Assembly (NCBI RefSeq): GCF_029910235.1
Contig: NZ_CP112874.1
Coordinates: 3,729,001-3,793,000, forward strand
Direction of reading: 5' to 3'
Source of the DNA: Pseudanabaena galeata CCNP1313
Lineage (GTDB): Bacteria; Cyanobacteriota; Cyanobacteriia; Pseudanabaenales; Pseudanabaenaceae
DNA: 64,000 nucleotides
The position numbers and the translations under genes were made by a program. The notes below the pieces were generated by a model. That model was not told where the DNA came from and made no database searches. It was given only the letters and a program-made list of their open reading frames with translations. Below, one piece after another: positions 1 to 7,172 of the stretch. Position 1 is the stretch's first letter. Each line of letters starts with the position of its first letter.

Positions 1-908
1 CAGTCCATGAAACCGAATTTGCTAAGGATTCAGTTTTTGGCTATACCCACAGCTATTTGCCTGATTATGTCGAAGAAAAAACGAAAGGGAGAATCCTTGC
101 TGAAAATGTACAGCGTTTTTTATTAGGCGATATTCGGGCGGGAGTGCGTCAGCGCTTAGCAAGAATGCATGACAATCAATGTGGTGTGGTCGATGCGGAA
201 AACCAAGCCGATCTCAATCAGTTTGCCTCTGATATTTTGGCAGTTGCTTCCACGGGCAAAAGATTTTTATTCCGTAGTGCTGCTAGTTTGCTGACTGCCC
301 TTGCTAAGCTCCCACCCCAACCGATCGCCGCAGAGGACATGTCGAAATATATGCGATCGCACAAAGCAGGGGTCGCGATCGTTGGTTCTCATGTCAAAAA
401 AACCACTGAGCAACTAGAACACCTACTCAAAGCACCTAATACTTGCCCCGTAGAAATCGATGTTTCTCGCCTTTTAGGTGAGACCGAAGCTCAATCAGCA
501 ATTCTTAAACAGGAAGCTCTAGCACAGGTGTATCAAGCCCACGGGTTAGGTCAAACCGCCGTAGTGTTTACCAGTCGCAAAGAACTGGAATTTGCGGATA
601 TCTCCACGCGCCTTGCCTTTGGACAGGCTGTGTCAGCACTATTAATGGCGATCGTGCAGGAATTACCCACAGATATTGGTTTTTTAATTAGTAAAGGTGG
701 TATTACTTCCAACGATGTTTTAAGCACAGGTTTAAAGTTGCCTACAGCTAGACTGCTAGGACAAGTTCTCGCTGGTTGCTCCGTCGTGCGTACCCCCGAA
801 GATCATCCCCGTTTCCCCGATTTACCCGTTGTCCTTTTCCCCGGTAATGTCGGTGAAGCAGATGCTTTGGCAACTGTATATACAAGACTGGCGATCGGTA
901 TCGAATAA
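1..908 (+). CDS. Four-carbon acid sugar kinase family protein (OtnK/DUF1537-like), 3' part only
   Basis: The reading frame is open from base 3 and runs in from before the window, so the N-terminal substrate domain is missing. What remains is the C-terminal nucleotide-binding half, with a KGGITSNDV stretch near the end followed by a Gly-rich PGNVGEAD segment, as in OtnK-type kinases. Family members phosphorylate four-carbon sugar acids such as erythronate or threonate. A TTG at 57 could serve as an internal start but is not needed, because homology-like sequence (HETEFAKDSVFGYTHSY) continues upstream of it. A perfect 20-bp hairpin follows the stop. The family call rests on motif recognition; the substrate is unknown. 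Confidence 0.75.
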   Translation, partial: VHETEFAKDSVFGYTHSYLPDYVEEKTKGRILAENVQRFLLGDIRAGVRQRLARMHDNQCGVVDAENQADLNQFASDILAVASTGKRFLFRSAASLLTALAKLPPQPIAAEDMSKYMRSHKAGVAIVGSHVKKTTEQLEHLLKAPNTCPVEIDVSRLLGETEAQSAILKQEALAQVYQAHGLGQTAVVFTSRKELEFADISTRLAFGQAVSALLMAIVQELPTDIGFLISKGGITSNDVLSTGLKLPTARLLGQVLAGCSVVRTPEDHPRFPDLPVVLFPGNVGEADALATVYTRLAIGIE

Positions 909-910
909 AG

Positions 911-953
911 ACCGTTTTTTATGAAACGGCTACGCCGTTTCATAAAAAACGGT
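911..953 (+). terminator. Perfect 20-bp inverted repeat after the sugar-acid kinase
   Basis: Arms at 911-930 and 934-953 with a TAC loop lie directly after the stop codon at 908. There is no clean T-run beyond the arm, but T-rich stretches are inside it. It lies between convergent genes, so it could stop transcription from both sides. It resembles the other palindromes of this genome in having a short GC core at the tip. Confidence 0.6.
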
Positions 954-977
954 TTGTACGCCTGAACTGTCGTTAAC

Positions 978-1565
978 CTAATAGCTAGAGTTATTTAGAG
1001 TTGTGCCATCTAGCAGGGCATATTCAAAGTTACTTTTGAGAAGATTGGCATTGTCTAAATTTGCCTCGGTCAGATTGGTATGTTTGAGATTGGCATAACT
1101 CAGATTACAGCCAAAGCAATTTGCCCCCGTCAAGTCTGCGCCTTCAAGATCTGCAAATTCTAGGCGAGCATTACTTAGATTCGCCCCTCGTAAATTGGCG
1201 TTTTGGAGAATTGCACCTCTCAGAATTGCCCCACTCAGATCTGCTCCCCCCAGATTTGCTCCTTTTAAATTAGCATTGCTCAAATCGGTATTAGTCAAAT
1301 TTGTAAAACTAAGGGTCGATCGCTCTAGATTTGCGCCCCGCAGGTCAGACTCACTCAAGTCAGTTAGGTCAAGATCGGCATTTCGTAAATCTGAGCTAGT
1401 CAGATTAATGGCTGATAGCTTACAGCAAGACAATTTCAGCCCCGAAAAATTTTCTGAATCAAAATCTTTGCGCCCCAGCTCATACATTTTTTTGAGAGCC
1501 ATTCCCATTGCAAGGGCATTAGTTGTAGGAGAGTGATGAAGGTTAGGGTTTTGAGTGGACATCAT
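978..1565 (-). CDS. Pentapeptide repeat protein
   Basis: The 195-residue protein has about 45 N-terminal residues without repeats, followed by a continuous run of A(D/N)LxX units (for example ANLRG, ADLTG, ANLKH). These would fold as a right-handed quadrilateral beta-helix of roughly six coils. No signal peptide or membrane segment is seen, so it is probably cytosolic. Such proteins are abundant in cyanobacteria and mostly lack a known function; some bind gyrase, but nothing here points to that. It is convergent with the upstream kinase gene. Confidence 0.85.
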   Translation of the reverse strand: MMSTQNPNLHHSPTTNALAMGMALKKMYELGRKDFDSENFSGLKLSCCKLSAINLTSSDLRNADLDLTDLSESDLRGANLERSTLSFTNLTNTDLSNANLKGANLGGADLSGAILRGAILQNANLRGANLSNARLEFADLEGADLTGANCFGCNLSYANLKHTNLTEANLDNANLLKSNFEYALLDGTTLNNSSY

Positions 1566-1692
1566 GACGATCGCTCTCTAGCTTAGACACCTAGCTGTTT
1601 TTAGCTATTGGCTTAAATATAAGGCGATCGCCATTGATTCCACTTCACCCTAATGGATTGCATAGATGCTCACTACTATTAAGTAGCTTTCT

Positions 1693-1733
1693 AAAAATAA
1701 AGAAGGGATGCAAAGCATCCCTTCTTTATTTTT
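1693..1733. terminator. Hairpin with 19-bp arms
   Basis: Arms 1693-1711 and 1715-1733 with an AAA loop form a strong stem flanked by A-run and T-run, so it could act as an intrinsic terminator in either direction. It sits in the 380-base gap upstream of the pentapeptide gene. Nothing else is recognised in that gap apart from one HIP1-type site. Confidence 0.5.
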
Positions 1734-1943
1734 AGGTTCGATATCTTAACAAGAATAGGAATTTCTGTAAGGATGAAGTTTTTTAAAAAAGAAATTTAAT
1801 TTAATTTAATTTTTTATAATAAACTCAGGTTGTATTGCTTAAGGGATAAAGATCACAGATTATTTAGAATTAAGGTAGAATAATAGTAATCAGCAGAATT
1901 AAATATTGCTGATTCTCGCTTGTTATCGGCACTGGAGCAAATA

Positions 1944-2039
1944 ATGTCTAAAGAACAAAAGGGCAATAAAGAGGCTAAAAAGCCCAAGAAAGATCCTTCT
2001 GAGAAAAAAGAGAAGAAAGACCCGAAAAGATACAATTAA
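1944..2039 (+). CDS. Small lysine-rich protein (31 aa)
   Basis: An ATG at 1944 opens a 31-codon frame ending with TAA at 2037. The product starts MSKEQKGNKEAKKPKK and is very rich in Lys and Glu. This N-terminal pattern (NKEAKKPK) matches, from memory, a family of tiny conserved bacterial proteins of unknown function annotated mainly in proteobacteria and cyanobacteria. No structure or partner can be inferred. The opposite-strand frame over the same bases looks like a shadow. Confidence 0.55.
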   Translation: MSKEQKGNKEAKKPKKDPSEKKEKKDPKRYN

Positions 2040-2074
2040 TTTCAACTTGACCCTGTAAAGAAACTGAAACTTTC

Positions 2075-2161
2075 TATAGCAAAGTATGAGAATAGCTAGG
2101 ACAAATCAAAACCCAAGAGAAGAGTGGCGGCGCTTCGCGCCGCCACTCTTCTTTTGGGTTT
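2075..2161. repeat. Family C palindromic element
   Basis: A CTATAGC end near 2076 and the conserved GGACAAATCAAAACCC segment lead into a long hairpin at 2109-2161, with outer AACCCAA/TTGGGTT arms and the GGCGGCGC-TTC-GCGCCGCC tip. The same layout recurs many times in the window. Open frames across it are artefacts of the palindrome. From here to 2320 nothing else is recognised. Confidence 0.7.
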
Positions 2162-2320
2162 CATTCCTAACTGTAAAGCTTCACCCCGCAGGGACGCAAC
2201 TTTATGGCTAGGGATAATTTATTTTGTCCAATTACTTATCCAAAGGTTAATGCTGACTTTGGTTGCTGCTGCTAGCATTAACTTTAAAGTATCAAACAAG
2301 ATCAATGCTCGGAAAATGCC

Positions 2321-2740
2321 ATGTCAACCGAAACTTTAAGTAAAAGTAACAACAAAGATAATACTGAATACGAACCTCAAATATTGCAGAGAGCCGAAGT
2401 AGCGCTGAGATGTGCGCCCTTTACGATTAAGTTGTTTGCAGATATGGCAACACAGGGGGTAAACCTGAGGGCGATCGCAGGTAATGAGGGCATCAAAAAT
2501 CAATATTTGAATAGTTCCACGAATTTAATCATTACCGAAAATGCTTTACTATGGCTGATCCAAGTAGGTGTTTTGCGCCGCGAAGTCGATGGTCAAGGTA
2601 TTACTGATAGTTTTCGTCTGACTCCGATGGGACATTTGTTATTAAATAAATGGCGATCGCAACCAAGATTTCCGATCGCAAGTTTAGGCGATCGCCTGCA
2701 AAACTTTTGGGCACAGATTCAAATATCACGATTTCTTTGA
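2321..2740 (+). CDS. Npun_F0494-family conserved cyanobacterial protein
   Basis: The 139-residue protein begins at ATG 2321. Its core (LQRAEVALRCAPF near residue 22, then a winged-helix-like LTPMGHLLLNKW segment near residue 125) matches what I recall of the Npun_F0494 family, a cyanobacteria-specific group of unknown function. The predominantly helical C-terminal part with LTPMG suggests a winged-helix fold, but this is inference. It has no signal peptide. The family assignment is from memory and moderately secure. Confidence 0.55.
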   Translation: MSTETLSKSNNKDNTEYEPQILQRAEVALRCAPFTIKLFADMATQGVNLRAIAGNEGIKNQYLNSSTNLIITENALLWLIQVGVLRREVDGQGITDSFRLTPMGHLLLNKWRSQPRFPIASLGDRLQNFWAQIQISRFL

Positions 2741-2760
2741 AATTATAGTCATCCAATTTT

Positions 2761-2850
2761 TTAGAGAAGGACAGCACGAAGCGATGCTCTTCTCTATTGG
2801 CTCAGTCAATAAAAGCGACCATTAGGTAGCTTTTATTGTCGTAATGGAAC
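2761..2850. other. Gap with two weak stem-loops
   Basis: The 253-base gap before the exported-protein gene contains AGAGAAG/CTTCTCT arms (about 2763-2796) and an AATAAAAGC/GCTTTTATT hairpin (about 2807-2838). The second could terminate the preceding gene. No promoter or RNA gene is recognised in the rest of the gap. Confidence 0.3.
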
Positions 2851-2993
2851 AAAAAACTAAAAAGATCGTCAGCATTAAAGACTTCTTTGCCTAAAATATC
2901 GGGACGCTATTGTGCGCCTAATGTGCCATGCGTTACCAATCATAGGTTGACTCTAGCAAATCATGCAGTAAATCGAGCTAGGAACAAATAATA

Positions 2994-4646
2994 ATGAACA
3001 TTTTGCGTAAAAGTTTTCAGAAGACATCTTTATGTCTTCTCGCAGCAACTCTGACTACTGCTTCTTTTCTGAATACTATAGAAGCGATCGCGGCTCCATC
3101 TGTTCCTCAAATCGTCGCTCAAGTCCCACAAGGCTGGCAAACAGGTGTGCAGTTATTGCGCTTGCTCGACAACTCTGGCAACCTTTCAAGTATTGGCATT
3201 TTATTAGACATCGCCAATAAGCCTTCGACAACCTACGCGAATGCGGTATATCAACTTTATGTAAGACGTGCTGGGGAATGGCGCGAAGTTTATACCAACT
3301 CAGGCGCAAGACTTCTTTCTAAAAATGCGGGACGACAATCAGCTTTTGTGGAAGTGATTCCTTTACGCCTATTGAGCGAAAAAATTTCGCTTGACGATAT
3401 TTATAATGGCGATCTTAAGGCAGTGACTAGCGTGCGCTACGATCAGCCCAATGGCTTAAAGGATGCCAAGTTTGAGATCGAAGAAATCCGATCCTTTACT
3501 TCAATTATCACAGCTAACGCATCTGAGGTAAGTTCTGGACGTATTTCTTCGATATACATTAATACCTCGAACAATTCCTCCAACAACTCATCGAACAATT
3601 CCTCGAACAATTCCTCAAATAACTCATCGAATAACTCAGGACTTTCCGATCGCGATTTGGGAATTACAACTTCTTCTCAATCAACAAGTTCACAGTCTAG
3701 CCAAACCGTAGTCGTGCAAACTACCAATGTCCAGACTGGTAGCTCTGTGAAACCCATGAAACCCATCATTGTTTCCAGAAGAGATGACGACGATGATGAA
3801 GATGATGACTATGATGACGATCGCAGATCGGATCGGAAGGATCGTAAGCAACGTGATGGCGTTGAACTATCGAGAAAAAATCCTCATCGTGGGCATTTTA
3901 GTCTCGCTGTTTTGCAAAATCAGCCCCGTTTGTCTCAGGTGATTACACGTCTTTCGATCAGATCAAAGCGTTCTAATGGATTTCTAACAGAGCGATTTGT
4001 CGGTGATTATCGCTTTAATATTAATCAGCGTGCTACCTTTATCCGTGGTCTCAATCCAGGCGATCGCCTAATTGTGCGTTTATTCGATTTGAATAATCGT
4101 CCTCTAGGCTATAGCGAAGTGCAATTGCTCAAAGACTTCTCTGCTATCAGCTTGATTTTACCTAGCGATCCATCAGCCTATGGAACGTTAAGAACTGTAT
4201 GTGGTATTGATTCTAAGCGCGTTGGTAAGATTGATCGTAATGCCAAAGTCTATGACTACTTCACCCAGCTTCAGATCAGCGATCGCATTGTGCGGGGGGG
4301 CTATGATCCTGAATTTCCTATGCCGACTTACGTGAACCTAACCCAAACAGTGGCTAGGTTCCTCACCTCATCGCAAGGTATCCCGATTAATTTATTTAAT
4401 GTTGCAGGACTACCTCAAGCAACTAATCAATTTACCTATACCAACGCTTTTTCCAAGGGTAATTATTCGCTAATTAATCGCACGATTAACGTATTCACTC
4501 AGGATATGCCTCCTGTAATGCAAGTGTTGCCAGGTCAGCTAGCTCCTATAATTCCGATTACTAACTCGCAGTCTACATTTGACGTAGTTCGCAAGATTCT
4601 AGATTTTAGAGATTTGCGTCCAAACGGTATTTCCACCTTGTTTTAA
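2994..4646 (+). CDS. Exported protein with Asn/Ser repeat and acidic tract, unknown function
   Basis: This 550-residue protein has an N-terminal signal peptide (basic start, hydrophobic core, cleavage probably near Ala 32-35). Residues about 190-215 are an (NNSS)n low-complexity tract coded by a 12-base tandem repeat. Around residues 263-280 there is an Asp-rich run followed by Arg/Lys-Asp alternation. The C-terminal half (from about residue 300) looks globular and contains several conserved-looking blocks such as LNPGDRLIVRLFDL. I recognise it only as a cyanobacterial secreted or envelope protein. The repeats probably form a flexible linker between two domains. Confidence 0.7.
   Translation: MNILRKSFQKTSLCLLAATLTTASFLNTIEAIAAPSVPQIVAQVPQGWQTGVQLLRLLDNSGNLSSIGILLDIANKPSTTYANAVYQLYVRRAGEWREVYTNSGARLLSKNAGRQSAFVEVIPLRLLSEKISLDDIYNGDLKAVTSVRYDQPNGLKDAKFEIEEIRSFTSIITANASEVSSGRISSIYINTSNNSSNNSSNNSSNNSSNNSSNNSGLSDRDLGITTSSQSTSSQSSQTVVVQTTNVQTGSSVKPMKPIIVSRRDDDDDEDDDYDDDRRSDRKDRKQRDGVELSRKNPHRGHFSLAVLQNQPRLSQVITRLSIRSKRSNGFLTERFVGDYRFNINQRATFIRGLNPGDRLIVRLFDLNNRPLGYSEVQLLKDFSAISLILPSDPSAYGTLRTVCGIDSKRVGKIDRNAKVYDYFTQLQISDRIVRGGYDPEFPMPTYVNLTQTVARFLTSSQGIPINLFNVAGLPQATNQFTYTNAFSKGNYSLINRTINVFTQDMPPVMQVLPGQLAPIIPITNSQSTFDVVRKILDFRDLRPNGISTLF
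3566..3641 (+). repeat. 12-bp tandem repeat coding (NNSS)n
   Basis: About six imperfect copies of a 12-base unit of the type AACAATTCCTCG/AATAACTCATCG lie in frame within the exported-protein gene. Third-position differences show that the protein repeat is kept while the DNA has drifted. Copy number could vary between strains. Confidence 0.7.
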
Positions 4647-4678
4647 CTAAAAAAGTGGCGCTAAGCGCCACTTTTTTA
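4647..4678 (+). terminator. Intrinsic terminator after exported protein
   Basis: Arms 4647-4662 and 4663-4678 form a perfect stem ending in a T-run and start directly after the TAA at 4644-4646. Confidence 0.75.
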
Positions 4679-4695
4679 GTTTTACGCATAAACCC

Positions 4696-4736
4696 AACAT
4701 AAAAAAAGCTACGCTTCGCGTAGCTTTTTTTATGTT
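4696..4736. terminator. Second hairpin with GCTACGC-TTC-GCGTAGC tip
   Basis: Arms 4696-4714 and 4718-4736 give a symmetric stem with A-run and T-run flanks, about 20 bases beyond the first terminator. It may be a backup terminator or one of the genome's short palindromic repeats. Confidence 0.55.
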
Positions 4737-4804
4737 TTGGTGTTAAGCATTGTAGCGATCGCTACACAAAACCCACATAATTGTCGTGAAAGTGTCAAGA
4801 TTAA

Positions 4805-4918
4805 GTATTGCTATACGATCCTACAGCCATGCGCCGCTTTGAGGATAATGAGGTCGTCTTACCGATGACCATTATTGAAGAACTCGATCTCGTTAGCAAA
4901 GTGAAGTTTTGGGCATAG
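4805..4918 (+). pseudogene. PhoH-type PIN-domain remnant
   Basis: Reading from 4805 gives VLLYDPTAMRRFEDNEVV and then LPMTIIEELD, which matches the start of the PIN domain in PhoH-family ATPases. The frame has a TAA just upstream and ends at 4918 in bases that belong to a family D repeat. The remaining roughly 400 residues, including the Walker A motif, are absent. It is a dead fragment, apparently cut by the repeat or by an associated deletion. Confidence 0.65.
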
Positions 4919-4975
4919 CATTCGCAATTTGAGATGGTTTCAGAAATCGTCAATTGTGGCGGGAATGCTATGCCC
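4911..4975. repeat. Family D element, copy 1
   Basis: Terminal inverted repeats GGGCATAGCATTC and GGGAATGCTATGCCC enclose about 36 bases. The same ends occur at 51884-51945 with a different interior. The left end supplies the stop codon of the PhoH fragment. Confidence 0.65.
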
Positions 4976-4985
4976 CTACATGGGA

Positions 4986-5218
4986 TTAATTTTTCAAGTT
5001 TATAATTACCTCAAACTCAGCTTTAGTTAATGGCATTACTGAGAGTCTTGGCTGTTTGACTAAGCCAATATTTGCTAATTCGGGAGTTTCTTCAGGCTTA
5101 AGGTTATTGGTTTCTCAAAACTTTCTACTGGCTCAAAGGTGACGCTTAACCATTTTGGATCGTCGGTGGTTGGGTCTTGATGGGCAGTAACGATTACAAC
5201 AAGTCGTAGTCGAACACC
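4986..5218 (-). pseudogene. EVE (PUA-like) domain protein remnant
   Basis: On the minus strand one frame reads VIVTAHQDPTTDDPKWLSV followed by TFEPVESFEKPIT. After a frameshift near 5100 a second frame reads KPEETPELANIGLVKQPRL and then SVMPLTKAEFEVII, with a stop at 4988-4986. Together these match the C-terminal half of EVE-domain proteins (DPT-DDPKW and LV+Q-RLSVMP motifs). The N-terminal half is gone. No function can remain. Confidence 0.6.
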
Positions 5219-5277
5219 AAACGAAAGAGATTGGCGAGTATCTCACAAATTGGCTAGAGTGGATAAAATACGTTCTA

Positions 5278-5976
5278 CTATGAATAAGCGTCAATCAAAC
5301 CATGTTGCAATGCATAGCGAACTAACTCTGTGCGGCTACTTGTACCAGTTTTACTAAACAGCCGACTGACATATTTCTCCACATTCCGAATGGTTGTACC
5401 AAGCCGCTTAGCAATTTCTTTATTCATCAAACCTTCTACCACAAGCTCCAAAACGCTCTGCTCCCGTGGCGTAAATTCAAGCTTGATCGGTGGTGGTGTC
5501 ACATTGATTGCTGGTTTTTGCTTCAGCAGTGCCTTGATTTCGGCAAGTTGCCCTGCTAGATCAGTGATTTCTGAGGTATTGCTATTTGCTGTCACCGCTT
5601 GGATCGCTCGACGGGCAATCAAATTTTCGGCGATCGCCACTAACTCATCAGGATCAAAAGGTTTCGACAAATAAGCATCACAACCCGCGTTATAGCCCTC
5701 AATGCGATCCTTGGTCATGCCCTTTGCTGTCAAAAACACCACAGGCAAATTTAAAAAACGTACATCTTCGCGCATTTGCTTCAGAAATTCATACCCACTC
5801 ACCTGCGGCATCATGATGTCCGAAATCACGAGATCGGGTGTGGTCTGCTCAAGCAATTGCCATGCATCCCTTGCATTGTTGGCAACTTGCACCGCAAAGC
5901 CACTATCTTCTAGATAGGCTTGTACCGCCTCTCTCAGTCCTGGTTCATCATCCACAAGCAGGATATGTCCTGACAT
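5278..5976 (-). CDS. NarL/LuxR-type response regulator (Ycf29/TctD-like)
   Basis: The 232-residue protein has an N-terminal receiver domain with the acidic pair at residues 9-10, phospho-acceptor Asp53 (ISDIMMP) and Lys105 (LSKPFDPDEL). A linker of about 40 residues leads to a C-terminal LuxR-type helix-turn-helix (FTPREQSVLELVVEG, then NKEIAKRLGTTIRNVEKYVS). This arrangement matches the cyanobacterial and plastid Ycf29/TctD regulators. It should bind DNA once phosphorylated; its kinase is not obvious. It is followed on its own strand by decayed genes and preceded by repeat DNA, so it is probably a single-gene unit. Confidence 0.85.
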   Translation of the reverse strand: MSGHILLVDDEPGLREAVQAYLEDSGFAVQVANNARDAWQLLEQTTPDLVISDIMMPQVSGYEFLKQMREDVRFLNLPVVFLTAKGMTKDRIEGYNAGCDAYLSKPFDPDELVAIAENLIARRAIQAVTANSNTSEITDLAGQLAEIKALLKQKPAINVTPPPIKLEFTPREQSVLELVVEGLMNKEIAKRLGTTIRNVEKYVSRLFSKTGTSSRTELVRYALQHGLIDAYS

Positions 5977-6071
5977 AGTTTCCCTTTGATTATGCTTTTA
6001 TTCTGCGATCGCCACATTAACCAATATATAGCAATCCTCAATCATTTATAGCGATCGCCATTCTTGTTAAG

Positions 6072-6202
6072 CAGCAATTCTCACTATGAAACCGATTTTA
6101 GTGTTTCCAGCGCCTTCGTCGCTGGAAACACTAAAATCGGGTTTTTGAAAGCCCGCCAACGGGGGGCTTTCAAAAACCCGATTTTTATAATGAGAATTGC
6201 TG
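6072..6202 (-). mobile_element. Family A MITE-like element, copy 1 (131 bp)
   Basis: Terminal inverted repeats CAGCAATTCTCA and TGAGAATTGCTG bound a 131-bp unit with two internal hairpins. It is flanked by the 9-bp duplication CTTGTTAAG at 6063-6071 and 6203-6211. The hairpin order is reversed relative to the copies at 16023 and 47109, so this copy lies in the opposite orientation. It has no coding capacity and would need a transposase in trans. Confidence 0.85.
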
Positions 6203-6213
6203 CTTGTTAAGAC

Positions 6214-6324
6214 ACGTCAGTTCGATGAAAGCGAAAAATGGTAAGAATCGCTAAGCGATTCTTACCATTTTTCGCCATTTGCGGCGTGCGAAGCACGCCG
6301 CAAATGGCTATATCGAACTCACGT
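6214..6324. mobile_element. Family B MITE-like element, copy 1 (111 bp)
   Basis: Ends ACGTCAGTTCGAT and ATCGAACTCACGT enclose two hairpins (GGTAAGAATCGC/GCGATTCTTACC and GCCATTTGCGGCGTGC/GCACGCCGCAAATGGC). It is flanked by TAAGAC at 6208-6213 and 6325-6330. The left duplication overlaps the right target duplication of the adjacent A element. Confidence 0.85.
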
Positions 6325-6424
6325 TAAGACATAAAACCCACAAAGCGAGTGGTAGTGCTTTGCACCGCCACTCGCTTTGTGGGTTTTGATTTGTCTTAAT
6401 GCAAGTTACTAAAGCTATAGCAAT

Positions 6425-6457
6425 AACTAAAGGCGACGTGAAACGCCGCCTTTAGTT
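6425..6457 (-). terminator. Hairpin downstream of the Rieske gene
   Basis: AACTAAAGGCG (6425-6435) pairs with CGCCTTTAGTT (6447-6457), lying about 30 bases after the stop of the minus-strand Rieske gene. Confidence 0.5.
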
Positions 6458-6488
6458 AAAAGTTTTGCTAAGCAATATTTTTAACTAG

Positions 6489-6944
6489 TTAAGCACTAAC
6501 GAATACTTCTCCATTCTCAATTTTAGAAGCATAACGTTGTAGTGGTTTATCAGCAGGACCTTGACGAAGAGCGCCATCAGCAGCAAATTTGGCATCATGG
6601 CAAGGACAAACAAATTCTTTGTTCGCCTTCTCCCATTTCACAGTGCAGCTTTTGTGTGGGCAGGTCGGATTAACAGCCAATAGCTTAGTTGAGTCTTTGG
6701 GATCGCGTACCACGGCAATTTTCTTGTCGGAGGATAGTAAAGTTCCCTCTTTGTCCAGTTGAGCAACTGTACCGATCATTCTAAAAGTGCCACTAGGTGC
6801 AGCAGCGACACTTTCAGGTACTGATGCGGGTGTTGATGCTGTAGGAGGAGTAGCTTCACTACATCCCACTAATGACGATGGCAGAAGGCTAGCTAGCCAT
6901 CCTAACCCAAACCAAGAAAGTAACTTACGGCGATTTAGATTCAT
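6489..6944 (-). CDS. Rieske [2Fe-2S] lipoprotein with Tat-type signal
   Basis: The 151-residue protein starts with NRRKLLSWFGLG, a twin-arginine-like motif, followed by a hydrophobic stretch and the lipobox LVGC (Cys28). A Pro/Ala/Thr/Ser-rich linker leads to a Rieske domain with cluster ligands Cys95/His97 (CPH) and Cys113/His116 (CPCH). Cys100 and Cys115 are the extra pair that forms a disulfide in bc1/b6f-type Rieske proteins. It is shorter than PetC and lacks PetC's transmembrane helix. It is probably folded in the cytosol, exported and lipid-anchored. Its electron partners are unknown, since no oxygenase or cytochrome b gene is adjacent. Confidence 0.85.
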   Translation of the reverse strand: MNLNRRKLLSWFGLGWLASLLPSSLVGCSEATPPTASTPASVPESVAAAPSGTFRMIGTVAQLDKEGTLLSSDKKIAVVRDPKDSTKLLAVNPTCPHKSCTVKWEKANKEFVCPCHDAKFAADGALRQGPADKPLQRYASKIENGEVFVSA

Positions 6945-7083
6945 ATGTGTTCTCTGTGCGTTAGTTAAATTTATTGCAAAGATTAACTCAGTCTAGATAA
7001 AGTATATCCGCGTTCCATGTAACATCAGCAATGCAAAACTTGCATTGCTATATACTTATAGCGTTTATCAGTCTAGTGAAGTA

Positions 7084-7122
7084 CGGGTTTGTTTCCCCGT
7101 CTTCGGCGAGGAAACAAACCTT
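7084..7122. repeat. Hairpin in the leader of the hybrid kinase
   Basis: GGGTTTGTTTCC and GGAAACAAACC flank a CGTCTTCGGCGA tip, about 50 bases upstream of the kinase start. The tip style matches the other intergenic palindromes. It could influence kinase mRNA or simply be a repeat remnant. Confidence 0.45.
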
Positions 7123-7172
7123 TGTACCTCGCTTGGTTGAAGCTCTATATGTCTGCCTAAGTTTGTAAGAGC

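Larger units (their letters stand above)
6047..6420. repeat. Family C element carrying nested A and B elements
   Basis: The left end TATAGCGATCGCCATTCTTGTTAAG is 25 bases long in the sequence at 6047-6071, and the rest (ACATAAAACCC, hairpin, GGGTTTT, GATTTGTC, CTATAGC) lies at 6329-6420. Together they match the uninterrupted family C copy at 62204. Between them are a family A element (6072-6202) and a family B element (6214-6324), each flanked by its own target duplication. The C hairpin tip here has drifted (GGTAGTGCTTTGCACCGCC). Confidence 0.8.

Noticed and set aside
1195-1536. 113-codon frame antisense to the pentapeptide gene
   Set aside because: It is a mirror of the repetitive pentapeptide codons; the minus-strand frame has clear A(D/N)LxX repeats.
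1853-2035. 60-codon minus-strand frame
   Set aside because: It is the complement of the lysine-rich small gene and gives a Phe/Ser/Leu-rich product typical of antisense to Lys/Glu codons.
2124-2339. 71-codon plus-strand frame
   Set aside because: It starts inside the family C hairpin and runs into the Npun_F0494-type gene; composition is not protein-like.
3566-3641. Short regular repeats that could be read as a CRISPR-like array
   Set aside because: The units are contiguous 12-mers without spacers, in frame, and code for Asn/Ser; no cas genes are present.
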